The translations under genes and the position numbers were made by a program. A stretch of 64,000 nt of DNA from Eublepharis macularius (taxonomy: Eukaryota > Chordata > Lepidosauria > Squamata > Eublepharidae), in NCBI RefSeq assembly GCF_028583425.1, contig NC_072800.1, positions 11,731,001 through 11,795,000 of the forward strand, given 5' to 3'. Positions 1 to 11,245 of the stretch are shown here, piece by piece (the stretch's first letter is position 1; each line of letters starts with the position of its first letter). The notes beneath the pieces were generated by a model. That model made no database searches and was not told where the DNA came from. It saw only the letters and a list, made by a program, of their open reading frames with translations.

Positions 1-320
1 CCGCGTCCCAAAACGGGCCCAAATTCCACACCAAAACGGCCACGGATAGGGCCCATTTTGGTGCAGATTGGGCCCATTTTGGGACGCTGCGGCATGCAGG
101 AGAGCTCCCGCGGTCTGCAGCGGCTCAAAATGGGCCCAATCCAGGCCAAAACGGGGCTGTTTTGAGGTGCTGTGGCCTGCGCTCCGCAGTGCCTCAAAAC
201 AGGCCCAATCCCTGGGCGAGTTTTGGGCCGCTGTGGAGTGCAGGAGCGTTCCTGCGCTCCACAGCAGCCCCCAACACGAGCCCATGTGGAGTGTGGGCAC
301 ACTGGGGGGGGCATGCACAG
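1..320. repeat. GC-rich repeat fragment with GGGCCCA motifs
   Basis: The stretch repeats short motifs such as GGGCCCATTTTGG and AAAACGGGCCCAA. The same wording fills the interior of two bounded hAT-type elements (29961-30396 and 50815-51248), so this is probably a diverged or truncated relative. Its left end lies outside the window and no terminal repeat is visible. Open frames here follow the base composition and are not genes. Confidence 0.5.
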
Positions 321-487
321 CATGATGACATCCATTCCTGGAAGTGATGCTATCGCGCTTTGCAGGAGTGCACCCCCCGACAGGACAGAGGTAAGAGCCA
401 GGCCCCAATCCCCCGCTGGGAGCTTGAGGGGGTCTTGCAACCCTATCTGGCTGTGCCAGGAAGGCCTAGCAAGGCCTCAGAAGCCTG

Positions 488-1614
488 TTAGCAGTGGAAG
501 TGTGGGATTAGCAAATTTATATTAGTAAAGACTATGGATTAATCATATAGCAATAATATTAAGCTAGCAAGAGGCATAAAATGGATTCTTTATGTTTTAA
601 AGTAACTGGTCTCTGCTAATTAGCCACCCCCCCCTCTTCTCCCTAGCTGTACATGGAAAGAGAGAATGTCTATCCTTGAAGATAGATAACTGGACATTCC
701 TGAGGGTATATGAAAAAGGGCAAAGCCAGAAACAAAGGGAGAATTATAAGTTCCACCCCCTTCCCCCTTTTGGAGAAGAGAGTTTGTGTAGAAAAGTAAC
801 CAGTTGAGGAATGAAGGAAGATGCTGCTATGGAAACTAAGAATAAGATGGCAAATGATGTTGTCGCGAGACTGAAAGGTGGACAATAGTCCAATCTAAAG
901 GTATAAAAGTGATCAGGTGCTTTATTTTGAATGTGACTTTCGTTTCTCCAAAATGATGTCACAAGCCCTTAAAAGTAACATGTGCTCCTTTGTTCTGGGG
1001 TACATTCTGAGCTCATCTTGTAGCCTGTACCTATATTTGCAAATTTACTTTTTTTCACAACAGCCCTTATCTGTCTCCTCCTCTTTGCTCAGCGGATTGG
1101 AGGGGGGGCAAGGGGAATACACTTTTGTGTAACAGATGTAGGTCTGCCTACAATTCCCAGGAGCCCCTGGGCTGTTTTGGTGCCCTTTTTGGCCAATCAG
1201 AGCACAGGGGGTTAGTGCTATATAAGTCTGGGAGGAAAAAAAACTGGTTCTTCCTCCCAGGGAGCAGGCCAGAGGAGGTTTCTGCTAGGGGGAGAGGCCC
1301 TCATCCAGGTAGGGGGAGAAGGCAGGCCTGGCAGACAGAGGGACAGTGAGTTCAGTTGCTCTAGGGCTTTTTGTTTATTTTGCTTTCACCCATCTATTGT
1401 TGCTAAGGCACCTTGCTTGTTTGTTTGATATTAACTGATCTCCTTGTAAATAAACTCTTTTGTTTGTTGTTACTCTGCCGGGTCCTCATGCCTGTTTATT
1501 GGCCAAGCTACAGCGGTCAGAAGGGTTCAGAGGGTACTCTGGGCCTTCCCAAGGGACCCTAAATCCCAGAGTGGTGGCAGCATAAGGTGGCTCACCCTAC
1601 CTGAGACATGACAC
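488..1614 (+). repeat. Probable solo LTR of an endogenous retrovirus
   Basis: A CCAAT box (1193-1197) precedes a TATATAA box (1219-1225) by about 25 bases, and AATAAA follows at 1449-1454, then a T/G-rich segment. This is the U3-R-U5 order of a retroviral LTR. No gag, pol or env frame lies on either side, so it would be a solo LTR. The outer limits are approximate because I could not find a clean target duplication. An isolated Pol II promoter is the alternative. Confidence 0.5.
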
Positions 1615-1688
1615 TCATTAAGAATGAACTCTAATAGAAGTCATTTAAAATTTAACACTGCACTTCTATGTATACTTGCTTGAGACTA

Positions 1689-1888
1689 AGAGCCAAGCCA
1701 CAAGTGACGAATGACACTTGCCTGGCAAGTGAACAGACTCACGTGTATTCCTCCCTGTTCACTTGCCCTCCACTTGATCACTACGTGATCAAGTGGAGCG
1801 CAAGTGGAGGGCAAGTGAACAGGGAGGAATACACGTGAGTCTGTTCACTTGCCAGGCAAGTGTAATCTGTCACGTGTGGCTTGGCTCT
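1689..1888. mobile_element. Foldback MITE, AGAGCCAAGC family, copy 1
   Basis: The two halves are almost perfect inverted copies. It starts AGAGCCAAGCCACAAGTGAC and ends GTGTGGCTTGGCTCT, with the fold axis near 1790. TA flanks each end, compatible with a TA duplication but too short to prove. Related foldbacks lie at 16269-16472, 17215-17334 and 24824-25058. It has no coding capacity. Confidence 0.75.
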
Positions 1889-3237
1889 TAGTCCCACTGA
1901 ATTCAGTACAATCCACTCTCATAAAGATACGTAGTACTGAGCTAGCTTATTCTTCAATTAGATTAGGTTTTATATTTAAACTATAAGCTGGGGAAATGCA
2001 AAGATCATTTTATGTATTCCTTGTGAACATAGCCTTAGAGTACATAATGACAGGGATATGAAAATAAAATGAAAGTATCCATAAGGCTGTCATATTACTA
2101 TGGATTCTAAACAAGGCAATGTGAATTATCATGGGGAACTGCCAACATCATCAGCATTTGCAATATAAGTGACTTTAATACGGCTATGGGTAACTGAAAT
2201 ATTGGCTTCTGACCATCTAATTTAATAACATGGTTAAAGTTGCCTTTTTTTCTGAAACTTCCTTAATTTTGTTTATATCAGAGCTGGTTTAATGTAACAT
2301 AAGAGACTAAGCTGTGGCATGGAAGTCCCTGTTTCAATTTCCAGCGCAATTCTAAGCAGAATTACTCCAGTCTAAGCTCATTGAAATCAGTGGCCTTGCA
2401 CGGGAATAACTTTACTTAGGATTGCACTGTTTATCTCTGCCATAAACTTGCTAGGTAACTTTGGGCATGGCATTCCCTCTATCAGGCTTGTTTGCCTCTG
2501 CAATACTGACTTCCTTTTCACAGAGTGGCTGCAAGGAGTTACAGGGAGATACTGTACATCAAGCTCTTTGAACTTTTGAAAGTATATACATGATGATAAT
2601 TGCTGAACACTGCAGGGAAAACGATAACCTCTTCAAACACCATATTTTGTACAAGTTGCATCGCCAGATCACAGCATATGCAGCTTTGTAACAATCACTT
2701 CTCCTGCCTGTTCATTTTCTCCCTCCCTCCTGCATGCCAAAATGAGAGGGTCTCGCTTGCTCCAATAGGTAGAAATATGGGGAGGCAATGAAGGGCCAGG
2801 TAAAGTCAGGAATTATCTTTTGCTGATACAAAACTTTCAAAGGGCCACCTGTATGGAGAGGCTGTGCAAACCCTAGCCACACCCCTGCTAGCTACTCCCT
2901 GATTAGATGCAAAGACAGGTTAAGTGCCAATGTCCTTTCAGCATCCCCATACAAAACACAGCCGCCAAGTATGCACTTCGTATGAAACACTGTGACAGAC
3001 CAAAAGAACTTTTAAGAGTTGCATCTGTACGAGAGTCCTATATTGGGTCAGATTCCTCATTTCTACCCATGGGGAGGCCATTTTTATGGGTTCTTTTGCT
3101 TTGGTGGAAGCTGGAAAGGGAGAAATCCAGCAGATGCTGCTTGGTTCACACACACACACACACTTCCCGTAGAAGCAGCATCCTAGGGAGAAGTCAACTC
3201 TGGCTGCAACCCTAAGGGCACTTTTCTACCATGGGAC
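1889..3237. other. Non-coding intergenic stretch
   Basis: No gene is visible. About 2340-2435 contains a short interspersed fragment (CAATTCTAAGCAGAATTACT and following) also seen as an inverted pair at 16828-16908. A (CA)n run is at 3148-3166. The rest is AT-rich unique-looking DNA. Confidence 0.5.
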
Positions 3238-3497
3238 CGGGGCTTTTTTTCAGCTGGAACACGGGGGGAAAGGTGTTCTGGAATCTCTTGAAAATGGTCA
3301 CATGGCTTGTGGTCCTGCCCCCTGATCTCCAGACAGAGGGGAGTTTAGATTGCCCTCTGCGCCGCTGGAGCGGTGCAGAGGGCAATCTAAACTCCCCTCT
3401 GTCTGGAGATCAGGGTGTGGGGCCACAAGCCATGTGACCATTTTCTCCAAGGGCAACCCACTGAGTTCCACCACCTCTCCCCCCCCCCCAAGCCCTG
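3238..3497 (+). mobile_element. Non-autonomous hAT foldback element (family A)
   Basis: It opens CGGGGCTTTTTTTCAGCTGG and ends AAGCCCTG. A long inverted repeat is centred near 3368 on the shared core CCTGATCTCCAGACAGAGG. Flanks CATGGGAC and AATGGGAC match at 7 of 8 bases, as expected for an aged hAT target duplication. The A-run before the right terminus has become a C-run. No transposase is encoded, so mobility would have needed an enzyme supplied elsewhere. Confidence 0.85.
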
Positions 3498-4164
3498 AAT
3501 GGGACTAACACTTACTTCTGAGAAGATCTGCTTAGACGTGCTCCCTTCTCTCTTATTTTTTCTCCTATAATAGCATGAGGTGTTCAAATATCTTTTCCTT
3601 CTAAAACAACTTGCGTGCACACACAAACGCACTGTTAAATACATGTGTGTGTTCCGAGCCTCCAGAAATATTGAAAACTCCATTTCAGGAGTGGGGGCCC
3701 GATTTAGATTGGGAGTGTTGGAAGGATTGTTTTAATCCCCTTCCTCCTCCCGGTATGCTATCATCATCATCATCATCATCACTGTCCACCAGATGCTTGG
3801 GCTGAAATTTTTCGGTCCTTTGCTGACTGCATTTTATCCAAGAGTTGCCTTAGTATGGGACATGTTCCAAGTAGTGCAGATGTTTGCCTCTGTCCAGTTG
3901 TTATCCTGTCAATGCTGCTATCGCCTAGAAGAGCAAGATTTGGATCCAGTGGCAGCTTAGAGACCAACTAGATTTCCAAGGTGTGAGCTTTTGAAAATCA
4001 AATGTCAGACAAAGGAAGTTCTGACTCTCAAAATAACAACATTTGAATAACAACAACAATAACATTCAAAATAACATATTAAAAAAATAACAAGCTTGTA
4101 CCCTGGAAAGCTTGTTGGTCTCTAAGGTGCCACTGGATTCAAATCCTGCTGTTCTACCACAAAC
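3498..4164. other. Non-coding intergenic stretch with simple repeat
   Basis: No gene is visible. A (TCA)n run lies at about 3763-3782. Pieces of the SINE-like repeat that ends in wording such as GGTCTCTAAGGTGCCACTGG occur near 4110-4140. Confidence 0.5.
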
Positions 4165-4391
4165 TAGGGTTGCCAGCTTCAAATTGGGAAATTCCTGGAG
4201 ATCTGGGGGGGGGGGGGGGTAAAACCTGGAGAAAGTGGGGTTTGGGGAGGGAAAGGACCTCGGCACGGCATAATTCCATAGAGTCCACCCAAAAAGTAGC
4301 CATTTTCTCCAGGTGAACTGATCTCTGCGGCCTGGAGACCAGTTGTAATTCCGGGAGATCTCCAGCCACTACCTGGAGGCTGGTAACCCTA
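4165..4391 (+). mobile_element. hAT-like MITE, TAGGGTTGCCA family (family D)
   Basis: Terminal repeats read TAGGGTTGCCAGC and GCTGGTAACCCTA, and an internal inverted pair uses CCTGGAGATCT and GAGATCTCCAG. A poly-G run starts at about 4205. The flanking octamers match at only 5 of 8 bases, so the copy is old. A related unit is at 6606-6806. Confidence 0.6.
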
Positions 4392-4440
4392 CTGCAGACC
4401 AACAGGGCTACCTACCTGAAGATATAGCCTGGATGTTCAA

Positions 4441-4665
4441 GATGGGTAGTAGCCCTGTTTGTCTGTAGCAGTAGAAAAGAGGGAGAGTCCAGTAGCACCT
4501 CTAAGACTAACAAAATTGGTAGTAGGTTAGGAGCTTTCATGAGCCACAGCTCCCTTCTTCAGATACCTGAAGATGGGTAGCTGTGTCAGACTGTAGAAAA
4601 GCGCCAGAGTCCAGTAGCACCTGTAAGACTAACAAAATTTGTGGTAAGGTAGGAGCTTCGAGTCA
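4441..4665 (+). repeat. Two adjacent fragments of the foldback SINE-like family
   Basis: Two units in tandem each contain GTCCAGTAGCACCT, then AAGACTAACAAAATT and AGGAGCTT. This is the left arm of the family that forms complete foldbacks at 31579-31838, 43140-44088 and 63035-63256. It lies directly against the CpG island. Confidence 0.65.
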
Positions 4666-4689
4666 GGAAAGCGCCTCCCCGACGCCAAT

Positions 4690-5335
4690 TTTTGCTCGTC
4701 TTATAGGCGCTCCCGGACTCTGGCTCTTTCCCACTGCCCCGTTGCCGGTGGTTGCTGCTACTCCACACGACCGTTTCGGAAAGAGAAGCGGCGGCGGCGC
4801 CGAGAGGAAGGCGGCAAGCCGGGCCCTTCGGCGCTCCCAGCCCTCCTCGGCAGGCCGCTGTGCGGCGCTGCTGAGGCGAGGCGATACGAGGCGACCGTCC
4901 GTCTGAAGCGCGGGACGAGGCGGCGGCGGCGCCCGTGGCCGGTGAGACAGAAGAGCGGCCCTCCGCTCCCTCCCCGCCGGTTACTCACGGGCCGCCCCCA
5001 GGAGAAAGAGCAGCGCGAGCAGCGCGGGCGCGCAAGGGCGCTGCCGCCGGAGGGCCGTTAGCGCCGCCATGGCCTCTCCCGCCCGGTTCTGCGCCGCCCT
5101 GCCGCGCGCGCGCCCCCGCCTCGGGCGCTCCGAGGAGGAGCGCGGGAAGCCTGGAGGAGGCGAGGGGCCCGCGGGCGCGCCGGGGTCGGGGAGGCCTCCC
5201 TGGGCCGAGGGAAGCGGCCCTTCTGCGCCGCCGGCTGCCCTGGCCGGGCACTGGCGGAAGGCGAGGCCCGGGTTAAGCGAAGAACAGCCCCGGGGTCTGC
5301 GTGGCGCATCGGCTCCCTTGGGCTGGAGAGTCTGA
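4690..5335. promoter_or_regulatory. CpG island, candidate bidirectional promoter
   Basis: This is the one clearly CG-dense block of the window, against an AT-rich background. It contains the minus-strand signal-peptide exon (4989-5070) and no TATA box that I can place. A bidirectional role is inferred: the minus gene starts here, and GLIPR2, whose first coding exon is preceded by a splice-acceptor-like site at 14515, needs an upstream start that could also be here. Frames covering the island on both strands are composition effects, except for the small exon. Confidence 0.7.
4989..5070 (-). CDS. Probable first coding exon (signal peptide) of an unidentified gene
   Basis: On the minus strand an ATG in strong context (GCC-ATG-G) opens 27 codons: a basic N-part with Arg-Arg, then a Leu/Ala core reading ALLALLFLLGAA, a classic cleavable signal peptide. 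The frame is followed at once by GTGAGTAA, a near-ideal splice donor, leaving phase 1, which is common after signal-peptide exons. A CpG island surrounds it. Further exons would lie toward lower coordinates, and I recognise none in the remaining 4.9 kb, so intron 1 probably runs off the window. RECK, the neighbour I recall for human GLIPR2, also begins with a short hydrophobic leader, but the match is too weak to name the gene. Confidence 0.55.
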
Positions 5336-5385
5336 GGTGGGTTGATCTGCAGTAGAAATGCAGGATTTGAGCCAGGCGGCACCTT

Positions 5386-6290
5386 GGAGACCCACAGGAT
5401 TTTCAGGGGGCAAGCTTTCGAGAGAGACAGCTCTCTTCTTCAGATACCGGGAGAGAGAGGATAGAGCCGAAGAAAGGAGCTTTGACTGTGGAAAGCTTAC
5501 GCACTGAAAATCCTGTTGGTCTCTAAGGTGCCATCAGCTAGGACTGCAACCTCAGGGTGCAAGCTTTCAAGAGACAGAGCTCCCTTCTTCAGATACTGGG
5601 AGAGAGGTGATAGATCTGAAGAAAAGAGCTCTGATTCTCAAAAAGTTATACTCTGAAAATCCTGTTGGTCTCTAAGGTGCCATCAGCTAGGACTGCAACC
5701 TCAGGGTGCAAGCTTTCAAGAGACATAGCTCCCTTCTTCAGATACCGGGAGAGAGGTGATAGATCTGAAGAAAAGAGCTCTGATTCTCAAAAAGTTATAC
5801 TCTGAAAATCCTGTTGGTCTCTAAGGTGCCATCAGCTAGGACTGCAACCTCAGGGTGCAAGCTTTCAAGAGACAGAGCTCCCTTCTTCAGATACCGGGAG
5901 AGAGGTGATAGATCTGAAGAAAAGAGCTCTGATTCTCAAAAAGTTATACTCTGAAAATCCTGTTGGTCTCTAAGGTGCCATCAGCTAGGACTGCAACCTC
6001 AGGGTGCAAGCTTTCAAGAGACATAGCTCCCTTCTTCAGATACCGGGAGAGAGGTGATAGATCTGAAGAAAAGAGCTTTGATTCTCAAAAAGTTATACTC
6101 TGAAAATCCTGTTGGTCTCTAAGGTGCCATCAGCTAGGACTGCAACCTCAGGGTGCAAGCTTTTGAGAGACATAGCTCCCTTATTCAGATACAGGGAGAG
6201 AGAAGATAGATCCGAAGAAAGGAGCTTTGACGCTCAAAAGGTTATACCCTGAAAATCCTGTTGGTCTCTAAGGTGCCACCAGACTCAAGG
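5386..6290. repeat. 149-bp tandem array, about six units
   Basis: The word CAGCTAGGACTGCAACCTCA recurs at 5535, 5684, 5833, 5982 and 6131, exactly 149 bases apart each time. Each unit carries SINE-like wording (CTTCTTCAGATACCGGGAGA and CCTGTTGGTCTCTAAGGTGCC). The inner units are nearly identical, while the first and last are more diverged, as expected of local amplification from one interspersed insertion. It sits immediately beside the CpG island. Confidence 0.9.
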
Positions 6291-6605
6291 CCTGCTGTTT
6301 CTTAATCTGCTACACGTGCTTGGCTTGTGCATCAGCTAGGACTGCAACCTCCAGGTGGAACATGGAGATCTGGAATTACAACTGATCTCCAGCCTACAGA
6401 AGTCAGCTCCCCAGGAGAAAATGGCAACTTCAGAGGGTGGACTATATGGCATGACCAAAGTCCCTCCCCAAACCTTGCCTTATGCAGGCTTCACCCCCAG
6501 ATCTCCAGGAATTTCCCAACATTTAGTTGGTAAACTTAGCACAGGTATTGCAACATCTCTGCTGTGCAACCCTAGCATGTGCAGCTGTTTTGTACATGCT
6601 GTGAT
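6291..6605 (-). repeat. Diverged hAT-like MITE remnant (family D)
   Basis: About 6340-6540 reads as a reverse copy of the TAGGGTTGCCA-type element: GATCTCCAG and GGAGAAAATGGC wording appears in inverted order, and it ends near CAACATTTAGTTGGTAAAC. The ends are eroded and no duplication is visible. Confidence 0.45.
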
Positions 6606-6806
6606 TAGGGTTGCCAACTCTGGGTTGGGATATTCCTGGAGATTTGGGGATGGCGCATGGGGAAGGGTGGAGTTGGGGAACAAACGGAACTCAGCAGGAA
6701 TGCACCCTCTGAAGTTGCCAATTTCTTCAGGAGAATATATCTCTAGAATGGAGATCAGTTGTAACTCCAGGAGAACTCCAGGCCCCACTGAAGATTGGCA
6801 CCCCTA
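6606..6806 (+). mobile_element. hAT-like MITE, TAGGGTTGCCA family (family D)
   Basis: It starts TAGGGTTGCCAACTC and ends ATTGGCACCCCTA. The flanking octamers GCTGTGAT and GTTGTGAA match at 6 of 8 bases, consistent with an old 8-bp duplication. It is non-coding. Confidence 0.7.
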
Positions 6807-7934
6807 GTTGTGAAACAGCTTTAAAGTGGCCCTGGGCTTGTACAGAGTTGCACACAGACATGCCTCTTTTGGCATCATGTTGAAACAGGTGACAACCTAA
6901 CTAAAACCTCTTGGTCCCACTGTCTCCTCCCATTTTCACCTTCAGCTAGTGATACTGGCTCACTGAGGTTTAACATAGTTTTGGGTGACAGATACTGATT
7001 AACAGAAGTTCTGTAATCTCTTTAATTTCATATACATTTTGCCTCCTCTTGTGGCAATGAGTCTCGAATAAACTGTGCATTGTGGCAAACAACTTTTTCT
7101 CAGTCCTGAACCAGCTATCACGTTGCTTCATTTAGTGACACCAGTTCTGGCATTCTGAGGGAGGGAGGGAGGGGGGAAATCTTTCTTGCTTCTTTTGTAA
7201 ACCTATTGCCTGTCCCCTTTTCCCCTACCAAGAGAGTAGTTTGCTGTAGACTCTGGGGGGAGACACTTTTCCTCTGAAAATCCAATGGTTTCTCCCTTAG
7301 CAGTCCAGCTAAGTTCAATGGGACTTTCTAGTAAATATGCTTAGGGCTGTTGTAGCCCTTGGCAATGGCTATGCCCGAGCTCAAGGAGAATGTAAGGCTC
7401 CTAACCTGGAAATTCCTGCAACACTAATTTGCACAATAGAAGTATAACCTGTTCTTCTGTTTCAGTTTAATTCAAGATGCTTCCTCAATAGAAACAAGGT
7501 AGTGCTTTTTAAGATTGTGATAGAGAGGAAAGTTTTGTTGTTGTTTAAGCAGGTAAAAGACCAACAGCTAGGAATCATTTGCTTTGGAATGGTCATTAAG
7601 ACTAGTTTTGAAGTCAACTCTTTTATGTAATAGCCACACTTATTCTAGGTTGATTGTTCTATTCATATTCTCCAGGCCCTTGGACAAACATTTAAACTAC
7701 CTTCCTGTGCTTACGTTCTAGGAAGTAAATCCTGTTGAACTTACTGCAATTTAATTCTGAATAAACACACACGGATAGGTATGTAACTCCCAACTGCCTC
7801 TTTAACTACAGAGAATAGTATAGTTGCAGTGCCTCCTTGTGACATGTTTTCTCTGGGACCATGCATGCTGTACATATCCATTGTTGTGGTAGCTGTATAT
7901 CTGTGACTATGGTGACAGTTCCATAAGTTACCTC
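6807..7934. other. Non-coding intergenic stretch
   Basis: No gene, RNA gene or bounded repeat is apparent. A short G-rich run lies near 7160-7175. Confidence 0.5.
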
Positions 7935-8645
7935 TAGGGGTGTGTGCTTCGGGATTCCGATTCGGGTAAAATACCCGAATCAGACCCAATCTGTAAAGAT
8001 TCGGGATTCCCGAATCCTGACAGCTGAAGTTTAAAGGTCCCCTTTCCTGCTGCTTGCAAGCAGTAGGGCCCTTTAAACATCCCCCCAGCCCCCCCCACTT
8101 ACCTTGGCACTGCTGCTTGCTGCAGCCGTGGAGGCAGCAGGACGTTGTGGCAGCAGCAGCTCTGGCCTTCCCCGCTGCCCTGCAGACCACTGCGGCCCCA
8201 GAGGAGGTGGCACAGCAGTGGTGGCTCCAGCCCTCCCTGCAGCCCTGCGGGCCTGCATGGCAACAGAGGAGGTCAAAAAGGCCCTTCCTGCCCCTCAAAT
8301 GGCCACCGCGGGGGCCATTTGAGGGGCAGGAAGGGCCAGAGGAGACAGCTCCGGCCTTCTCCACTGCCTTGTGGGCCTGAACGGTGGTGGAGGAGGCCAA
8401 AAAGGCCTTCCCCGCTGCCCTGTGGTGCTGCGCCGTATCTGGGCTTCCCAGCCGCCCTGCGGGCCTCTGCAGGCCCAGAGGAGGAGGTGGCTCTGGCCTT
8501 CCCCACCCGGCCAGGTAAGTGGGTTGGAGGGGACGGAGGGGCTAAGTTGGGGGTTGGAGTGCTGGGAGAAAGCCATTCCGAAGTGATTCAAATACCTGAA
8601 ACAGGTTTTGGGTATTTCCGAATGTTTTCGGGGTGCATACCCCTA
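7935..8645 (+). mobile_element. 711-bp non-autonomous hAT element, TAGGGGTGTG ends (family C)
   Basis: Terminal repeats are TAGGGGTGTGTGC and GGTGCATACCCCTA. A perfect 8-bp target duplication GTTACCTC lies at 7927-7934 and 8646-8653. The interior is GC-rich, with AT-richer ends built on CCCGAATC-type words. It includes a 25-bp perfect hairpin (8280-8337). Many overlapping frames on both strands are composition artefacts and no transposase motif is present. Confidence 0.92.
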
Positions 8646-8653
8646 GTTACCTC

Positions 8654-11119
8654 TCCTTGTATTGCTGCTTGACTTCAGTAGTGCATTCATCTATGATTGC
8701 CATGGGACAGCAGCTCTTGTTTAGAATGGTTTAACTTTATTTAAGATAGGATACGTGCAAGCTGTAGAAAGTGGGAACAGTTTTCTATTCCATTATTTTC
8801 AGTCCATAACTCCTTCATAGTTTTCAGTGGGCTTAACAACTGTTAACCCAGCATTAAATTACGGGGAGGTAGCAGGCATGTGCATTGCATACTCACGCAC
8901 GCACACCCAAGTCCTTCTGGATCAGTATTCTACATGGAAGAACTGATCTGGTCCAATTCCTTTCTTTCTCCTTATCCTCCTGTGATTTCTGCTTTTTCCT
9001 TTTCATTCAACTCTGGGTTAACGGTTTTAGCTGGAAAGGGAGATTGGCAGGCAGCAACCTGTGCAGTCTCCCACTTTTGCTAGTAAAAATAGGGGGGGGG
9101 GGGAGAAGGCCATCCGCCTCCTGCTTCCCTTCCCATGGAGGAAAGCCAAACATCCAGCCCTCCCTTTCCATGCTCTTTTAAGCACAGGGCAAGGACAGGC
9201 TGGCAACTGGTGGATTTATACAGGGAATCTCAGGCTGCTGCAAAGCTGATTAAGGTCAGGAGAATTTGCCTCTCATTGTGGAAACAAAACTGCAGGGCAC
9301 AGGGAAACATGGCATAACCGCAGGACTCAAATCTAATAATTAATTGGCTTTGCTTTCATAAAGAAGCAATTTTTTAAAAAAATCGCTGCACTGTGCTGGT
9401 TGCAGTGGAACGCTTTCCTACTTGCATGCTGTGCTAATGTGCCATACCAGCGCTGCTTTGCCAGCAAGTTTCCCACCATTGTGTGTACCTGACAACACTT
9501 GCCTTCTTTGGGGTCCACTGATATGTGAGCTTTCATGTGCTTGTAGAGAAACGCATTAGATTGAGGGGTTTTAGTCGATGCAGTTTTTGATTAAGTGCGA
9601 ATAGAGCCTCGTTTCCCCAACTCCCCTCCCCCTTGAAAAGAACAGTGTGTGCACCGCGCAGCACAACAGTTGCCTTAAAGCACACCTTCCCCAACCATCC
9701 CTTGGGGTCCATAAACACGGAAGCCCGCTCTCAAACTCAGTCGGTTGATGGTTTAGAGGAAGGACTGTTTTCTGTGCAATTTTGGTGCTGTTGCATGCAA
9801 CAACACCTGCCCAGACTCCCCCTGCCCCTTGAAAAGAAGATTGTGTGTTTGTGCATGCGCGGCCAACACGTGTGCAATGGGCCGAAACTCACGAAAACAA
9901 AAAAACCAAATGAATCAGTTCCAAGTGGCACCGGCTGACCTGGAACAAACCAGTAACGGAACAGAATTATTCCGGAACCTCTTAGAACCAAGATGGAAAT
10001 GGAAACTTCCTTGGTGAACTCTACTCTCCACCACCAGCAACTACTGGTTTAGCTGATTAATTCTCCTTTCAATCAACTGATCTATCAGTAAATTTCAGCA
10101 TATCTGTATATTATAAAAACTCTCAATATATTACGTTTATAGAAGTAAATGTGTGATAGCATTTGTTGATTACCTTGAAAGTTAAACATTCAACTTGTAA
10201 GGAAAGGCCGTCTTTTAATTTTTATAATAATTCCATTTTATAATAATGAAACTGGACCGCAAACACCCCAAGCAATACATAGGTGTGTGTTGCATTATCA
10301 ACCTCAATAAAACTTGTTGATTTTGCTGCCACCTGCTATTTCATGAACCATTAATCTGCAGGGGGAGGGGGGCAGGAATGTCTTCAGTGCCTCAGTATTC
10401 CTCATGTTAGCACCGACTGCACAGCCAGCTCCATTTAAACAAAAAAGCTGTAAAAAGAAGCAAATGAGTCCCCCTTCCCTATATACAGTGCTTCTAGATC
10501 GAGCTGTCGCCTTGGATGCTCAGGAGGCATCTTGTGTGGCCCAAGGTCCCTTCTGCCAACTTTGGTTGGCAAACCAGCAATGCTTTTAATGGATAGGATC
10601 GAGATACAGTTATTTGTGCTGAAGAACACAGTACTGAAGAGCACTGGATGTGGCCCTGGTTTAAAGACCTCTTGGAAACTGCAGCTGATTCAAGGTGCTA
10701 GGGCAATACCCCACAGTGCTCATGTTACTACTTCTCTTTGGAAAGATCCACATTGGCTTCCAGGATGTTTCTAGAATCCAATGTGCAGGTTTTAATATCT
10801 AAGCCCTAATCCAGTGATGCCCATTCATTGGCTCAGGAGCCACCTGTGGCCCTTCTGAGCTTTGTTCCCCAAAGTGGCACCCACCTAGGGTAGCCAGGTC
10901 CTCTGGGGCTCAATTTGGGGGTAGGGGGGTTGTGTGTGAGGAGCGCAATGGGACTCACGCTCCAGAGCACTTTCATGTTGCACCAGGAATGACATCATTC
11001 CTGGCGCAAGGCAAAAATGACGGGTTGTGCCAGGGGCTGATTTGGTAAAAACTGGCCCCCAGTCTAGCGGGGGCCTGCTGACCTAGGGGCAAGACTTTCT
11101 AAAAGACCACCTGCTCCCA
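8654..11119. other. Non-coding intergenic stretch
   Basis: No gene is recognised. A fragment near 10825-10890 (GGCTCAGGAGCCACCTGTGG) resembles the left end of the hAT element at 20411-20971, and 10890-10930 resembles the TAGGGTTGCCA family. A G-run lies at about 9092. The rest is featureless to me. Confidence 0.5.
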
Positions 11120-11245
11120 TAAGATCATAGAATCATAGGGTTGGAAGGGACCTCCAGGGTCATCTAGTCCAACCCCCTGCACAACGCAGGAAATTCTCAA
11201 CTACCTTCCTCCATCATTTTGAAGGTCCTTCTCCAGGTGCCCCCA
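11120..11245 (-). mobile_element. CR1 LINE 3' fragment
   Basis: The wording ATCATAGAATCATAGGGTTG, then GGAAGGGACCTCCAGGGTCA and CTAGTCCAACCCCCTGC is the familiar 3' end of amniote CR1 elements read in reverse. Only the terminal part is present, as usual for 5'-truncated CR1 copies. No RT frame survives. Confidence 0.85.

Noticed and set aside
4989..5070. Naming the minus-strand exon RECK
   Set aside because: Only a 27-residue leader is available, and leaders are poorly conserved. The orientation also differs from the mammalian arrangement I remember.
4935..5382. Long frames on both strands of the CpG island
   Set aside because: High GC lowers stop frequency. Only the short ATG exon with leader and donor has independent support.
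7741..8672. Dense open frames on both strands up to 219 codons
   Set aside because: They lie in the GC-rich interior of the hAT element at 7935-8645 and show no transposase motif.
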